A stretch of 5,875 nt of DNA from JAUWQU01 sp964605095 (GTDB taxonomy: Bacteria > Planctomycetota > Phycisphaerae > SM23-33): the NCBI GenBank assembly GCA_964605095.1, contig CAZSBS010000283.1, forward strand, positions 1-5,875, given 5' to 3'. Shown in pieces: positions 1 to 5,777 of the stretch. The translations under genes were made by a program, and so were the position numbers. Positions within the stretch are counted from its first letter, which is position 1, and the number at the start of each line of letters is the position of its first letter. The notes below the pieces were generated by a model. That model saw only the letters and a list, made by a program, of their open reading frames with translations, did not search any database and was not told the origin of the DNA.

Positions 1-674
1 GGGGCGTTCTCGCAGATGGCCTTGGTCCCGCCGGCCGTGCCGAGCCGCTTGCAGCCCTGCTCGAGGAAGCCGACTGCCCCGAGGTAGTCCCGCACGCCGC
101 CGGAGGCCTTGACTCCCATTGTCGCCCCGACGGTCTTGACCATGACGTCGATGGCCTCGGGGGTCGCTCCCGGCCCGATGTCGGCAAAGCCGGTGGAGGT
201 CTTGACGAAGTTAGCCCCCGCGTCGCGGGCGATCTCGCAGGCCTTGGCGACCTGATCGAGCGTCAGGTACGTCGATTCGAGGATGACCTTGACCAGCACG
301 TCCTTACCCTTGGCCTCGGCCACGACGCCGGCGATGTCCCGCTTGACCCATTCGTGGTCGCCGCTGAGGAACTTGCCGACGTTCATCACCATGTCCAGTT
401 CCTTGGCGCCGTCGGCGATGGCGAGCTTCGCCTCCAGGGCCTTGGTTTGGGGCTTGTGCGCTCCGTGCGGGAAGCCGATAACGACCGAGACGTCGACGCC
501 GCTGCCGGCCAGCTCCTTGGCGGCCAAGGGCACGTCCGACGGGCGGACGCACACGGTGGCGACGTTATACTTCCTGCCAAGCGCGCAGGCCTCAATGATG
601 TCCTTGTCGGTCAGGTTGGCCTTCAGGGCCGCGTGATCAAGGGTCTTGGCGATCTTCTCTTTTGTCCACTTCAT
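1..674 (-). CDS. deoC: Deoxyribose-phosphate aldolase DeoC, 3' end cut by window edge
   Basis: Class I (Schiff-base) aldolase of the DeoC family. The family reaction is reversible cleavage of 2-deoxy-D-ribose 5-phosphate to glyceraldehyde 3-phosphate and acetaldehyde in the cytoplasm. My reading from ATG at 674-672 gives 224 complete residues with no stop; bacterial DeoC is often 220-260 aa, so only a short tail should be missing. Landmarks: TLDHAALK near the N-terminus (11-18), VVIGFPHGAHKPQTKA (64-79), ELDMVMNVG (92-100) with Asp94 as the proton-relay acid, VKVILES (128-134), FVKTSTGF (156-163) with Lys158 as Schiff-base lysine, and VKASGGV (188-194) with the second active-site Lys189. GGAG (685-682) lies 7 nt before the ATG. 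The start is 14 nt after the dehydrogenase stop, so translation is probably coupled. Odd: the usual phosphate-contacting GTSSG near the C-terminus reads GTAGG (212-216), which could change phosphate recognition. The fold and chemistry are secure; the exact substrate is less so. Confidence 0.95.
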   Translation of the reverse strand, partial: MKWTKEKIAKTLDHAALKANLTDKDIIEACALGRKYNVATVCVRPSDVPLAAKELAGSGVDVSVVIGFPHGAHKPQTKALEAKLAIADGAKELDMVMNVGKFLSGDHEWVKRDIAGVVAEAKGKDVLVKVILESTYLTLDQVAKACEIARDAGANFVKTSTGFADIGPGATPEAIDVMVKTVGATMGVKASGGVRDYLGAVGFLEQGCKRLGTAGGTKAICENA

Positions 675-688
675 TTGAATTCTCCGTT

Positions 689-1465
689 TCAGTGCATTTC
701 GCGTCCGCCGGTGATGTTGATAGCCTGCCCGGTCATGTAGTCGGCGCCCTTGCTGGCAAGGAACACCGTTACCGCCACGACGTCCTCGACGGTCGCCAGG
801 CGCTTGAGCGGAACCTTGGCGGTGAACTTCTTAACGATCTCCTCGACGGGCAGCTTCATGGTTTCGATGTAGTCGGCCGAAACGTTCTGCCAGACGCCCG
901 TGTCCGCCGTAATGCCCGGGCATACGCAGTTGACGTTAATATGGTAGTCCGCCAACTCGAACGCCAGCGCCTGAGTCAGGCCGATGATGGCGGCCTTGGC
1001 GGACGAGTACGCGGCCATCAGCGCCGAGCCCGTCTTGCCGGACTTGCTGGAGAAGTTGACAATCTTCCCGCCGCCGCCAGCCTTCATGATCGGCACCACC
1101 ATCTTGGTGAACAGGAAGGTGCCCTTGCAGTTGACGCCGAATACGAAGTCCCATGTCTGCTCGGACATATCCTCGACGGGGCCGCCCTTGCCGACGGTGC
1201 CTGCCACGTTTATGAGCACATCGATCCGGCCGCCGAAGGCCGCCTTGGCTGCCTCGACGACCTTGGCGACCTGTTCGGCCTTGGTGCAGTCAGCCGCCAG
1301 TGCCTTGCACTTTGGACCAAGTTCCTTGGCGATGGCGTCGAGCTTGGCCTGGTCGAGGTCCGTGATGAACACGCCGGCGCCCTGCTCGCACAAGCGCCTG
1401 GCCAGGCCCTTGCCGATAGTTCCCGCCGCCCCGGTAACCAGGGCGACCTTGTTATCAAACTCCAC
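689..1465 (-). CDS. SDR-family NAD(P)-dependent dehydrogenase, sorbitol-6-phosphate dehydrogenase (SrlD)-like
   Basis: Classical short-chain dehydrogenase/reductase of 258 aa, typical length. The Rossmann motif TGAAGTIG is at 11-18. Asp36 at the end of the second strand (FITDLD) favours NAD over NADP. NVAG (86-89) stands for the usual NNAG, Asn112 is in VNCKG, the catalytic Ser is at about 140, and Tyr153/Lys157 are in YSSAK. Compared from memory with E. coli SrlD, it shares SKSGK-x-GS before the tyrosine, GLTQ-x-LA after it, KVPLKR (217-222) and the C-terminal TGQ-x-IN-x-TGG-x-x-M. This points to a polyol, polyol-phosphate or sugar oxidoreductase rather than a fatty-acid FabG, although automated annotation could call it FabG. 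The start is GTG (1465-1463), chosen because AAGGAG (1477-1472) lies 6 nt upstream and the SDR fold begins at once. It follows the lipoprotein gene by 50 nt, mostly heptad repeat, and precedes deoC by 14 nt. Likely role (inference): oxidation of the imported polyol or sugar to a keto form for the kinase and aldolase. Confidence 0.94.
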   Translation of the reverse strand: MEFDNKVALVTGAAGTIGKGLARRLCEQGAGVFITDLDQAKLDAIAKELGPKCKALAADCTKAEQVAKVVEAAKAAFGGRIDVLINVAGTVGKGGPVEDMSEQTWDFVFGVNCKGTFLFTKMVVPIMKAGGGGKIVNFSSKSGKTGSALMAAYSSAKAAIIGLTQALAFELADYHINVNCVCPGITADTGVWQNVSADYIETMKLPVEEIVKKFTAKVPLKRLATVEDVVAVTVFLASKGADYMTGQAINITGGREMH

Positions 1466-1482
1466 GGGGATCTCCTTGAGAG

Positions 1483-1520
1483 AATTTCAAATGCCAAATC
1501 TCAAATCTCAAATGCTCAAT
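1483..1520. repeat. Heptad tandem repeat at gene junction, about five units of ATTTGRN
   Basis: On the coding (minus) strand the units read ATTGAGC, ATTTGAG, ATTTGAG, ATTTGGC and ATTTGAA, ending in a partial ATT. The first unit is imperfect and supplies the TGA stop of the lipoprotein gene (1518-1516). The tract fills most of the 50-nt gap before the dehydrogenase and ends a few bases before its Shine-Dalgarno sequence. Its AT-rich make-up contrasts with the GC-rich genes on both sides. The units share the pattern ATYTGRN with the longer array at 5799-5875. Confidence 0.8.
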
Positions 1521-2577
1521 GCATCCCGGGGTGTATGTCGATCACCGACATCGTATGCGGCTTGTCGTAGGTGTTGCCGGCCAGGGGCAGGTCGATGTTC
1601 GACACGTATACCTTGTTGAAGCGAACGCAGGGTTCGCTGGGCCGGTCGAGCGAGCCGTCGGCGCCGTCGGTGTTGTTGTTCTTGGCGATTGTGGTCACCT
1701 TGCCGGTGGCGAGGTTCACTCGCTGAATGGCGTTGCCCAGGAAGTCGGCGATGTACACGTCGCCGCTCTTGCGGTCCACGCTTAACCCGTCGCAACTCAT
1801 CATGCCCTGGCCCTCGGCGACGACCTTCTGGCTGATGACCTTGCCGTCGGCGCCCATCTTGCCCGAAATAAGCTGGGCGTCGCCGAAGTTGCAGACGACC
1901 ATGTTGCCCGCGTTGTCGAAGCCCAGGCCATTGGCGCCCACCTGCCAGTCCTTGTTCTTCGTGGTGAAGTGAATTGCCAGGTGCGGGTCGGCCAGGCCAG
2001 GCTTCACCTGGTAGGGCTTGTCGCCCGACAGCTCGGAAATCTTGAAGCCGTACACGCCGCTGGGGATCGGGTAGGCCTTGGGGTCGAGCTTGCTGTCGCA
2101 GACGTAGATCATGTCGCCGCGGGCGGCCAGGCCGTTGGACATCACCAGCCCTGTCACCACGATCTCGACCTTCTCGGCCTTACCGTCCTTCATCACCACG
2201 CGGTAGACGCGAGACTTATGCTCGTCGGTGACGAAGCCCTGGCTGTCGGAAATGTACAGGTTGCCGTCCGAGCCCACCGCCACACCGAGCGGGATGGCTC
2301 GCTTGGTGTCGGGATGCACGGGAAGCTTGACGATCTCGGTGATCTGGTCGGTCGGGCTGATGCTCAGCATCACGGCCGGGTAGTTCGGGTCGTTAATGTT
2401 CGGCACCGAGAGGATGATGTTGTTCCCGGCATCGACGGTCATGCCGTCGGGCGTGTTGTACTTCTCGGGCAGGTTCACGGCGATTGTCGGCTTAGCGAGG
2501 TTCGCCTCGCACCCGCCGGCGAGCATCGCCCCGGCGAGCAGGGCGGTCACAAGAACCACGGTCGTCATCTTGGTCAT
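1516..2577 (-). CDS. Secreted lipoprotein with SMP-30/gluconolactonase-like (NHL-type) beta-propeller
   Basis: A 353-aa protein with a lipoprotein signal: short basic N-terminus (Lys3), hydrophobic core VVLVTALLAGAMLA (7-20) and lipobox LAGGC with Cys23 as the lipidated residue. The mature part repeats propeller-blade strands of the type DG-x-x-x-D-x-x-x-N-x-x-x-S: TPDGMTVDAGNN, LGVAVGSDGNLYISDS, SNGLAARGDMIYVCDS, GANGLGFDNAGNMVVCNFG and CDGLSVDRKSGDVYIADF. The SNGL and CDG positions resemble the Asn and Asp metal ligands of SMP-30 lactonases. The first-blade Glu of those enzymes appears as Asp (PDG), so lactonase activity is plausible but unproven. A non-enzymatic ligand-binding propeller is the alternative. 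The start is the second of three nearby ATGs (2577-2575), because GAGGAG (2590-2585) is 7 nt away from it but only 1 nt from the first ATG (2583). It sits 103 nt after the kinase and 50 nt before the dehydrogenase. Inference: it converts or binds the carbohydrate outside the cytoplasm before import. Confidence 0.88.
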   Translation of the reverse strand: MTKMTTVVLVTALLAGAMLAGGCEANLAKPTIAVNLPEKYNTPDGMTVDAGNNIILSVPNINDPNYPAVMLSISPTDQITEIVKLPVHPDTKRAIPLGVAVGSDGNLYISDSQGFVTDEHKSRVYRVVMKDGKAEKVEIVVTGLVMSNGLAARGDMIYVCDSKLDPKAYPIPSGVYGFKISELSGDKPYQVKPGLADPHLAIHFTTKNKDWQVGANGLGFDNAGNMVVCNFGDAQLISGKMGADGKVISQKVVAEGQGMMSCDGLSVDRKSGDVYIADFLGNAIQRVNLATGKVTTIAKNNNTDGADGSLDRPSEPCVRFNKVYVSNIDLPLAGNTYDKPHTMSVIDIHPGMH

Positions 2578-2584
2578 CTGCATT

Positions 2585-2590
2585 CTCCTC
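2585..2590 (-). promoter_or_regulatory. Shine-Dalgarno GAGGAG of the lipoprotein gene
   Basis: GAGGAG on the minus strand lies 7 nt before ATG 2577 but only 1 nt before ATG 2583. It therefore favours the internal ATG as the start, which also gives the cleaner signal peptide. The open frame extends up to 2787, inside the kinase gene, but that extension has no propeller or signal-peptide character. Confidence 0.7.
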
Positions 2591-2636
2591 TTCTCTTGTA
2601 GGCGTTCTTCCATGCGTCTTCCGGCCGGGACATTCC

Positions 2637-2652
2637 CGCCCCGTCCGGGGCG
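2637..2652 (-). other. GC-rich hairpin in the kinase-lipoprotein gap
   Basis: A perfect inverted repeat of 7 bp (CGCCCCG / CGGGGCG) around 2 central bases, or 6 bp with a 4-nt loop. It lies 28 nt after the kinase stop in transcription order. No T-run follows it, so it is not a factor-independent terminator. It could be an RNA-processing or stability element that separates kinase from lipoprotein expression. Confidence 0.5.
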
Positions 2653-2680
2653 ACTATCTTCTCTAACTACTGCCTGTCTT

Positions 2681-4201
2681 TCAGTGCCACGCCAGGTCGG
2701 CCCATACTGGGCCGAGGGCTTGGAGTATCTTGTTATAGGCGGAGCGTTTGGCCTGGTAGACTTTGGCCAGGGCCTTGTTTGGCTCATGTCGCCGGCCTAT
2801 GCGGACCATCGCGGCGGTGGCGGCGGGGAAGCTTTCGTAGCACCCGGCCGCGACCGCGGCGCAGATTGCCGCGCCGAGCGCCCCGAGTTCCGTGCCGTCG
2901 GGTATTTCCACGGGCACCTGGAAGATGTCGGCGAACATCTGCGCCCAGACCGTGGATCGCGCTCCGCCGCCAGTCAGGCGGATGCACTCGGGCATCTTTC
3001 GGTACTTCAGGAGCTTCTCGACGTGCCAGCGGTGCGAGAAGACCACGCCCTCGTAAACCGCCCGCACGACGTGGGCTCGCTTCTGCCAGGCGTCCAGGCC
3101 GATCAGGCACGCCTTGGCGTCCGGATGGACGTTCGAGCCGTACAGGAATGGCAGGAAGATCAGCCCGCAGTCGCCGGGGCTTGTGGAGGCCACCAGGTCG
3201 TTGCAAACGTCGTACACGCTTTGGCCGCTCGCGGCCGCCGCATGCCGCTCGGCCTGGAAGAACTCGGTGACCAGCCATTCAAGGTTGCTCGCCGATGTGG
3301 CTGAGCCCTCGAGCATCAGGTAGTAGCCGTCCATCGCGTAGCGGCTGGTCATAAAGACCGCGTCGTCGGTAATCGGCGTGCGGGAGATGTACTGGTTGTT
3401 GCCCCACGTGCCGGCGACCATGCAGAGTTGGCTCTCGTCGGTGATGGCGGAGGACAGGGCGCAAGCGTCGATGTCGAACATGCCGCCCGCAACGGGCGTG
3501 CCGACGGCAAGGCCTGTTTCGGCGGCGACCTCGGGCGTTACCTCGCCGCAGATATCCACCGAGCGGACAAGCGGGGGCAGCAGGCCGCGCATCTCGCCGA
3601 TTCCGAAGGCGTCCAGAATGGCCTGGTCATAGTCCGCCGTGCCGACGTTCAGCAGGCTCGTGCCGGACATATCCGTAATCTCAGCCGCGATCTTGCCCGT
3701 CAGGCGGAAGCGGATGTAGTCCTTGGCCATGAGGACCCACCCGGCCTTGGCAAAAGTCTCCGGCTCGTTATCCCGCAGCCAGGCCAGCAGGGCGTTTGGC
3801 TGTGCGGCCCAGACACACTGCATGGTCTTTGGGCGAATTTCCTTGTCCACGCCGTCGGCGATCCACTTGTCGCTGTATGCCCGCGCGCGGGCGTCGGTCG
3901 AGCTGATGGCGTTGCGGACGGGCTTGCCCTGCTTATCGACGAGGTACAGCCCGTTGCCATGCCCGGCCGAGGCTATGCAGACGATGTCCTTGGGGTCGAT
4001 CTTGGCCGTTGCCAGCACGCCGCGGATGCTCTCGGCTGTGGCGGCCCAGGAGGCTGTCATGTCCATCTCGCTCCAGCCCTGGTGAGGCGTAAGGGCGTCG
4101 ATCTTCCGGCTGGCGACGGCGATTTCCTGGCCATCAAGCGTGAACAGGGCCGCCTTGGCGACAGTGCAGCCGTTGTCGGTTCCGAGCAGGTATTTGGGCA
4201 T
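2681..4201 (-). CDS. FGGY-family carbohydrate kinase, L-xylulose kinase (LyxK)-like
   Basis: ATP-dependent cytoplasmic sugar kinase, 506 aa, full family length. The N-terminal ATPase lobe starts with YLLGTDNGCTVAKAALF (4-20). The conserved GGMFD (239-243) holds the catalytic-base Asp243. Phosphate/ATP-binding segments are AGTWGNN (263-269), RLTGGGARS (408-416) and LGALGAA (439-445). From memory, E. coli LyxK shares FLPFLYGSN (349-357), YEGVVFSH (383-390), NLEW (306-309), ICGE-x-T (217-222) and GTPV-x-GG-x-FD (234-243), a closer match than to xylulokinase XylB or glycerol kinase. LyxK phosphorylates L-xylulose or 3-keto-L-gulonate; the substrate here is not proven, and erythritol-type kinases are an alternative. 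The start is ATG 4201-4199, with GAAGGA 8 nt upstream and the fold beginning immediately. An in-frame extension to 4246 has no family match. It lies 112 nt after the symporter gene, beyond a strong hairpin, and probably produces the ketose phosphate used downstream. Confidence 0.94.
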   Translation of the reverse strand: MPKYLLGTDNGCTVAKAALFTLDGQEIAVASRKIDALTPHQGWSEMDMTASWAATAESIRGVLATAKIDPKDIVCIASAGHGNGLYLVDKQGKPVRNAISSTDARARAYSDKWIADGVDKEIRPKTMQCVWAAQPNALLAWLRDNEPETFAKAGWVLMAKDYIRFRLTGKIAAEITDMSGTSLLNVGTADYDQAILDAFGIGEMRGLLPPLVRSVDICGEVTPEVAAETGLAVGTPVAGGMFDIDACALSSAITDESQLCMVAGTWGNNQYISRTPITDDAVFMTSRYAMDGYYLMLEGSATSASNLEWLVTEFFQAERHAAAASGQSVYDVCNDLVASTSPGDCGLIFLPFLYGSNVHPDAKACLIGLDAWQKRAHVVRAVYEGVVFSHRWHVEKLLKYRKMPECIRLTGGGARSTVWAQMFADIFQVPVEIPDGTELGALGAAICAAVAAGCYESFPAATAAMVRIGRRHEPNKALAKVYQAKRSAYNKILQALGPVWADLAWH

Positions 4202-4209
4202 TATTATCT

Positions 4210-4215
4210 TCCTTC
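4210..4215 (-). promoter_or_regulatory. Shine-Dalgarno GAAGGA of the kinase gene
   Basis: GAAGGA on the minus strand sits 8 nt before ATG 4201. It decides between that start and the in-frame upstream ATG at 4246, which would add 15 basic residues unlike any FGGY N-terminus. Confidence 0.65.
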
Positions 4216-4234
4216 TTGCAGACGGGCGTGAACG

Positions 4235-4284
4235 AAAAACGGACACCGGATCGGCCTGGCTCGCAAAGACGAACCAGGCCGATC
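4235..4284 (-). other. Large perfect hairpin plus T-run between symporter and kinase genes
   Basis: The arms GATCGGCCTGG (4284-4274) and CCAGGCCGATC (4259-4249) pair perfectly over 11 bp. After one mismatch, three more pairs (TCG/CGA) leave a small A/G/C loop (T/C on the RNA-sense strand). On the minus strand a run of five T (4239-4235) follows, but 9 nt after the stem. This spacing is too long for a canonical intrinsic terminator. It may act as a partial terminator, or as a 3'-end stabiliser of the symporter transcript giving unequal expression of symporter and enzymes. Confidence 0.6.
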
Positions 4285-4313
4285 ACAGGTCCATGTCGCC
4301 TCGGTCGGCGTGG

Positions 4314-5645
4314 TCAGCCTTCGGTTACCCCGGTCTCGGTGGCCTTGGCGACTCCCGTGGCGCCCACGGGCGCCGCGGCGCTCTTGAACCTGAAGAACAG
4401 CGCCATCGCCAGCATCAGTGCCACCGAGCAGCCGATGGCGATCAGCCAGACGGGCTGCCAATGGTGAGTTGTAACGAGTTTCGCGCCGGCGGACGTGGTA
4501 TACTTGTACTGTTCGATGATCCAGCCGTCGATGAAGTTGGCGGCCAACATGCCCACGCCGAAGGTAATCAGGAAGAGTAGCCCCTGGGCCTGGGCCTGGA
4601 TCTCCTTGGGCGCCTTCTTGCCGACGTAGACCTGCCCGCCGACGAAGAAGAATCCGAAGATCACGCCGTGGACGAGGATTCCAGCGTAGGTCATCCACGG
4701 CATGCCCGCATCCCCGCCCCAGAAGAACAGGTAGCGGGCCACCAGCGCAAGCAGGCCGACGACCATCGTCCACTTGACCCCGAATTTCGCCAGGGCCAGC
4801 GGAACCAGGAGCATGGCGAACATCTCGACGCACTGGCCCCAGTTCATCGTGAAGGTGATGTACTGGAAGTGGTTGTCATCCAGGTAGAGCGAGAAGTAGG
4901 ACCAGTAGAACACGAAAGGAATCATGACCAGCGTGGAGATGATGATGAAGATCGCGAATTTGACGTCCTTCATCAGAGAGAACGACCGCAGCCCCAGGGC
5001 GTCGATGATGGATGCCTTCTGCCCCTTTGCCGGCGGGGGCGTGTTGGGCAGCATCAGGGCCACCAGGGCCGCGATGACGCCCGTGGCGGCGCCGCAGTAG
5101 AACGGAATGTTCGTGCCGTCGATCTTGAGCGCCTCGCCCTTCTGGTTCAGGAAGAACCAGCCGGCGGCGATGCTGAAGATCCCCGCCGCCACCCAGCCGA
5201 TGGAGCCGAAGACGCGGATCTGGGGGAACTTCTCTGCCGGGCTGTGGGCCATGGCGATCGAGCTGGTCAGGCCCCACGTGGGCATGTAGCAGAGTTGTTG
5301 AACGACCAACGCGGCAATCACGACGATCGGCGAACTGCTCTTGGCGAGGAAGATCACCGCCAGCAGCAGCGCCGAGCTGAGGAGGTTAAGCACGGCCAGC
5401 ACCTTCTGGCTGGCGAAGTGGCGGTCGGCGATCATGCCGATGATCGGCGAGGCCAGGCACCCCAGCGCCATCGAACTGAGTGCCCAGGACCGCTCCGTGG
5501 GGCTCATGCCGAGGCTGTTGAGGTACGGTGCCAGCGGCACCCAGAAGACCGCGAACATCATGAACTGGAGGAACATCATGAGGCTCAGTCGGATCCGGAC
5601 GCTCCAGCTCATGCCGGGGCCGGTTTGGGCAGCGATCTCTGACAT
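4314..5645 (-). CDS. MFS symporter of the nucleoside:H+ symporter (NupG/XapB-like) family
   Basis: Inner-membrane proton symporter of 443 aa with 12 predicted helices, roughly at 18-40, 53-73, 80-100, 105-123, 146-166, 181-199, 228-250, 266-286, 290-309, 317-338, 352-372 and 397-419. Family evidence, compared from memory with E. coli NupG: CYMPTWGLTSSI (119-130) matches the AYMPTLGLINTI region, FPQIRVFGSIGW (140-151) matches FPPIRIWGTIGF, and AQGLLFLITFGVG (353-365) matches AQGMFLMMTNGFG. The GMIADR loop (70-75) is the MFS helix 2-3 motif. It starts at ATG 5645-5643 with GGAG (5656-5653) 7 nt upstream. It is the first gene of the cluster, behind the candidate promoter at 5741-5769. Known members carry nucleosides, but no nucleoside phosphorylase is visible here and the enzymes downstream act on sugars. 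The cargo may be a nucleoside, a free (deoxy)sugar or a polyol. The C-terminal tail after 420 is short and Ala/Thr/Gly-rich. Confidence 0.94.
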   Translation of the reverse strand: MSEIAAQTGPGMSWSVRIRLSLMMFLQFMMFAVFWVPLAPYLNSLGMSPTERSWALSSMALGCLASPIIGMIADRHFASQKVLAVLNLLSSALLLAVIFLAKSSSPIVVIAALVVQQLCYMPTWGLTSSIAMAHSPAEKFPQIRVFGSIGWVAAGIFSIAAGWFFLNQKGEALKIDGTNIPFYCGAATGVIAALVALMLPNTPPPAKGQKASIIDALGLRSFSLMKDVKFAIFIIISTLVMIPFVFYWSYFSLYLDDNHFQYITFTMNWGQCVEMFAMLLVPLALAKFGVKWTMVVGLLALVARYLFFWGGDAGMPWMTYAGILVHGVIFGFFFVGGQVYVGKKAPKEIQAQAQGLLFLITFGVGMLAANFIDGWIIEQYKYTTSAGAKLVTTHHWQPVWLIAIGCSVALMLAMALFFRFKSAAAPVGATGVAKATETGVTEG

Positions 5646-5687
5646 TTCATGACTCCGTGCAAGAAGACCCTTGTATGTACCGCCCGT

Positions 5688-5702
5688 CCGCGACCATCGC
5701 GG
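5688..5702 (-). other. Small leader hairpin upstream of the symporter gene
   Basis: Arms CCGCGA (5688-5693) and TCGCGG (5697-5702) around a 3-nt loop make a perfect 6-bp stem about 43 nt before the symporter ATG. An alternative pairing GCCCG (5682-5686) with CGGGC (5700-5704) competes with it. It lies within the leader predicted from the promoter at 5741-5769. Its function is unknown; it shows no resemblance to a riboswitch that I recognise. Confidence 0.4.
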
Positions 5703-5708
5703 GCAGGT

Positions 5709-5722
5709 GTTTACGAAACGAA
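5709..5722. promoter_or_regulatory. Candidate operator, promoter-proximal copy (GTTT-n3-AAAC-GAA)
   Basis: An 11-bp interrupted palindrome GTTTACGAAAC followed by GAA, lying downstream of the predicted transcription start. A near copy (GTTTGCTGAAAC then GAA) occurs at 5778-5792 with the same orientation. The two share the 8-mer GAAACGAA, about 70 bp apart. Paired half-palindromes flanking a promoter suit a repressor of a sugar-catabolic operon, but no regulator gene is in the window. Confidence 0.35.
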
Positions 5723-5740
5723 CGATAACGACGCAAGGAG

Positions 5741-5769
5741 CTTATCGCAAATCCATCGCAACTTCTCAA
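5741..5769 (-). promoter_or_regulatory. Candidate sigma-70-type promoter of the operon
   Basis: On the minus strand TTGAGA (5769-5764, 5 of 6 to TTGACA) is followed after exactly 17 bp by GATAAG (5746-5741, 4 of 6 to TATAAT), with an extended -10 TGC just before it. The predicted start of transcription near 5734 leaves a leader of about 90 nt before the symporter ATG. The spacer and -10 contain two copies of TTGCGAT (plus-strand ATCGCAA at 5744-5750 and 5755-5761) with an 11-bp period, one helical turn, which could be a regulator site. Confidence 0.45.
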
Positions 5770-5777
5770 GACATCCT

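Noticed and set aside
662..1570. 302-aa plus-strand open frame opposite the SDR gene
   Set aside because: It is antisense to a gene with complete SDR motifs; the composition (Arg, His, Gly, Leu) is typical of the complement of GC-rich coding DNA and no domain is recognisable.
2578..2787. N-terminal extension of the lipoprotein frame up to 2787
   Set aside because: It would overlap the kinase 3' end by about 100 nt and bury the lipoprotein signal peptide internally; the Shine-Dalgarno at 2585-2590 supports 2577.
2396..3304. 302-aa plus-strand open frame across the lipoprotein and kinase genes
   Set aside because: It spans two well-supported minus-strand genes and their gap, and shows no family motif or plausible ribosome site.
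3428..4231. 267-aa plus-strand open frame opposite the kinase gene
   Set aside because: Antisense shadow of the FGGY kinase; no motif of its own.
4202..4246. Upstream in-frame ATG of the kinase at 4246
   Set aside because: The added 15 residues are basic and unlike FGGY N-termini, and GAAGGA is placed correctly for ATG 4201.
4235..4284. Factor-independent terminator ending the symporter transcript
   Set aside because: The T-run starts 9 nt after the stem, and the downstream genes have no obvious promoter of their own, so full termination is unlikely; kept only as a hairpin.
4668..5642. 324-aa plus-strand open frame opposite the symporter gene
   Set aside because: Extremely rich in Arg, His, Glu and Gln, the expected complement of a hydrophobic membrane protein; it is not a real charged protein.
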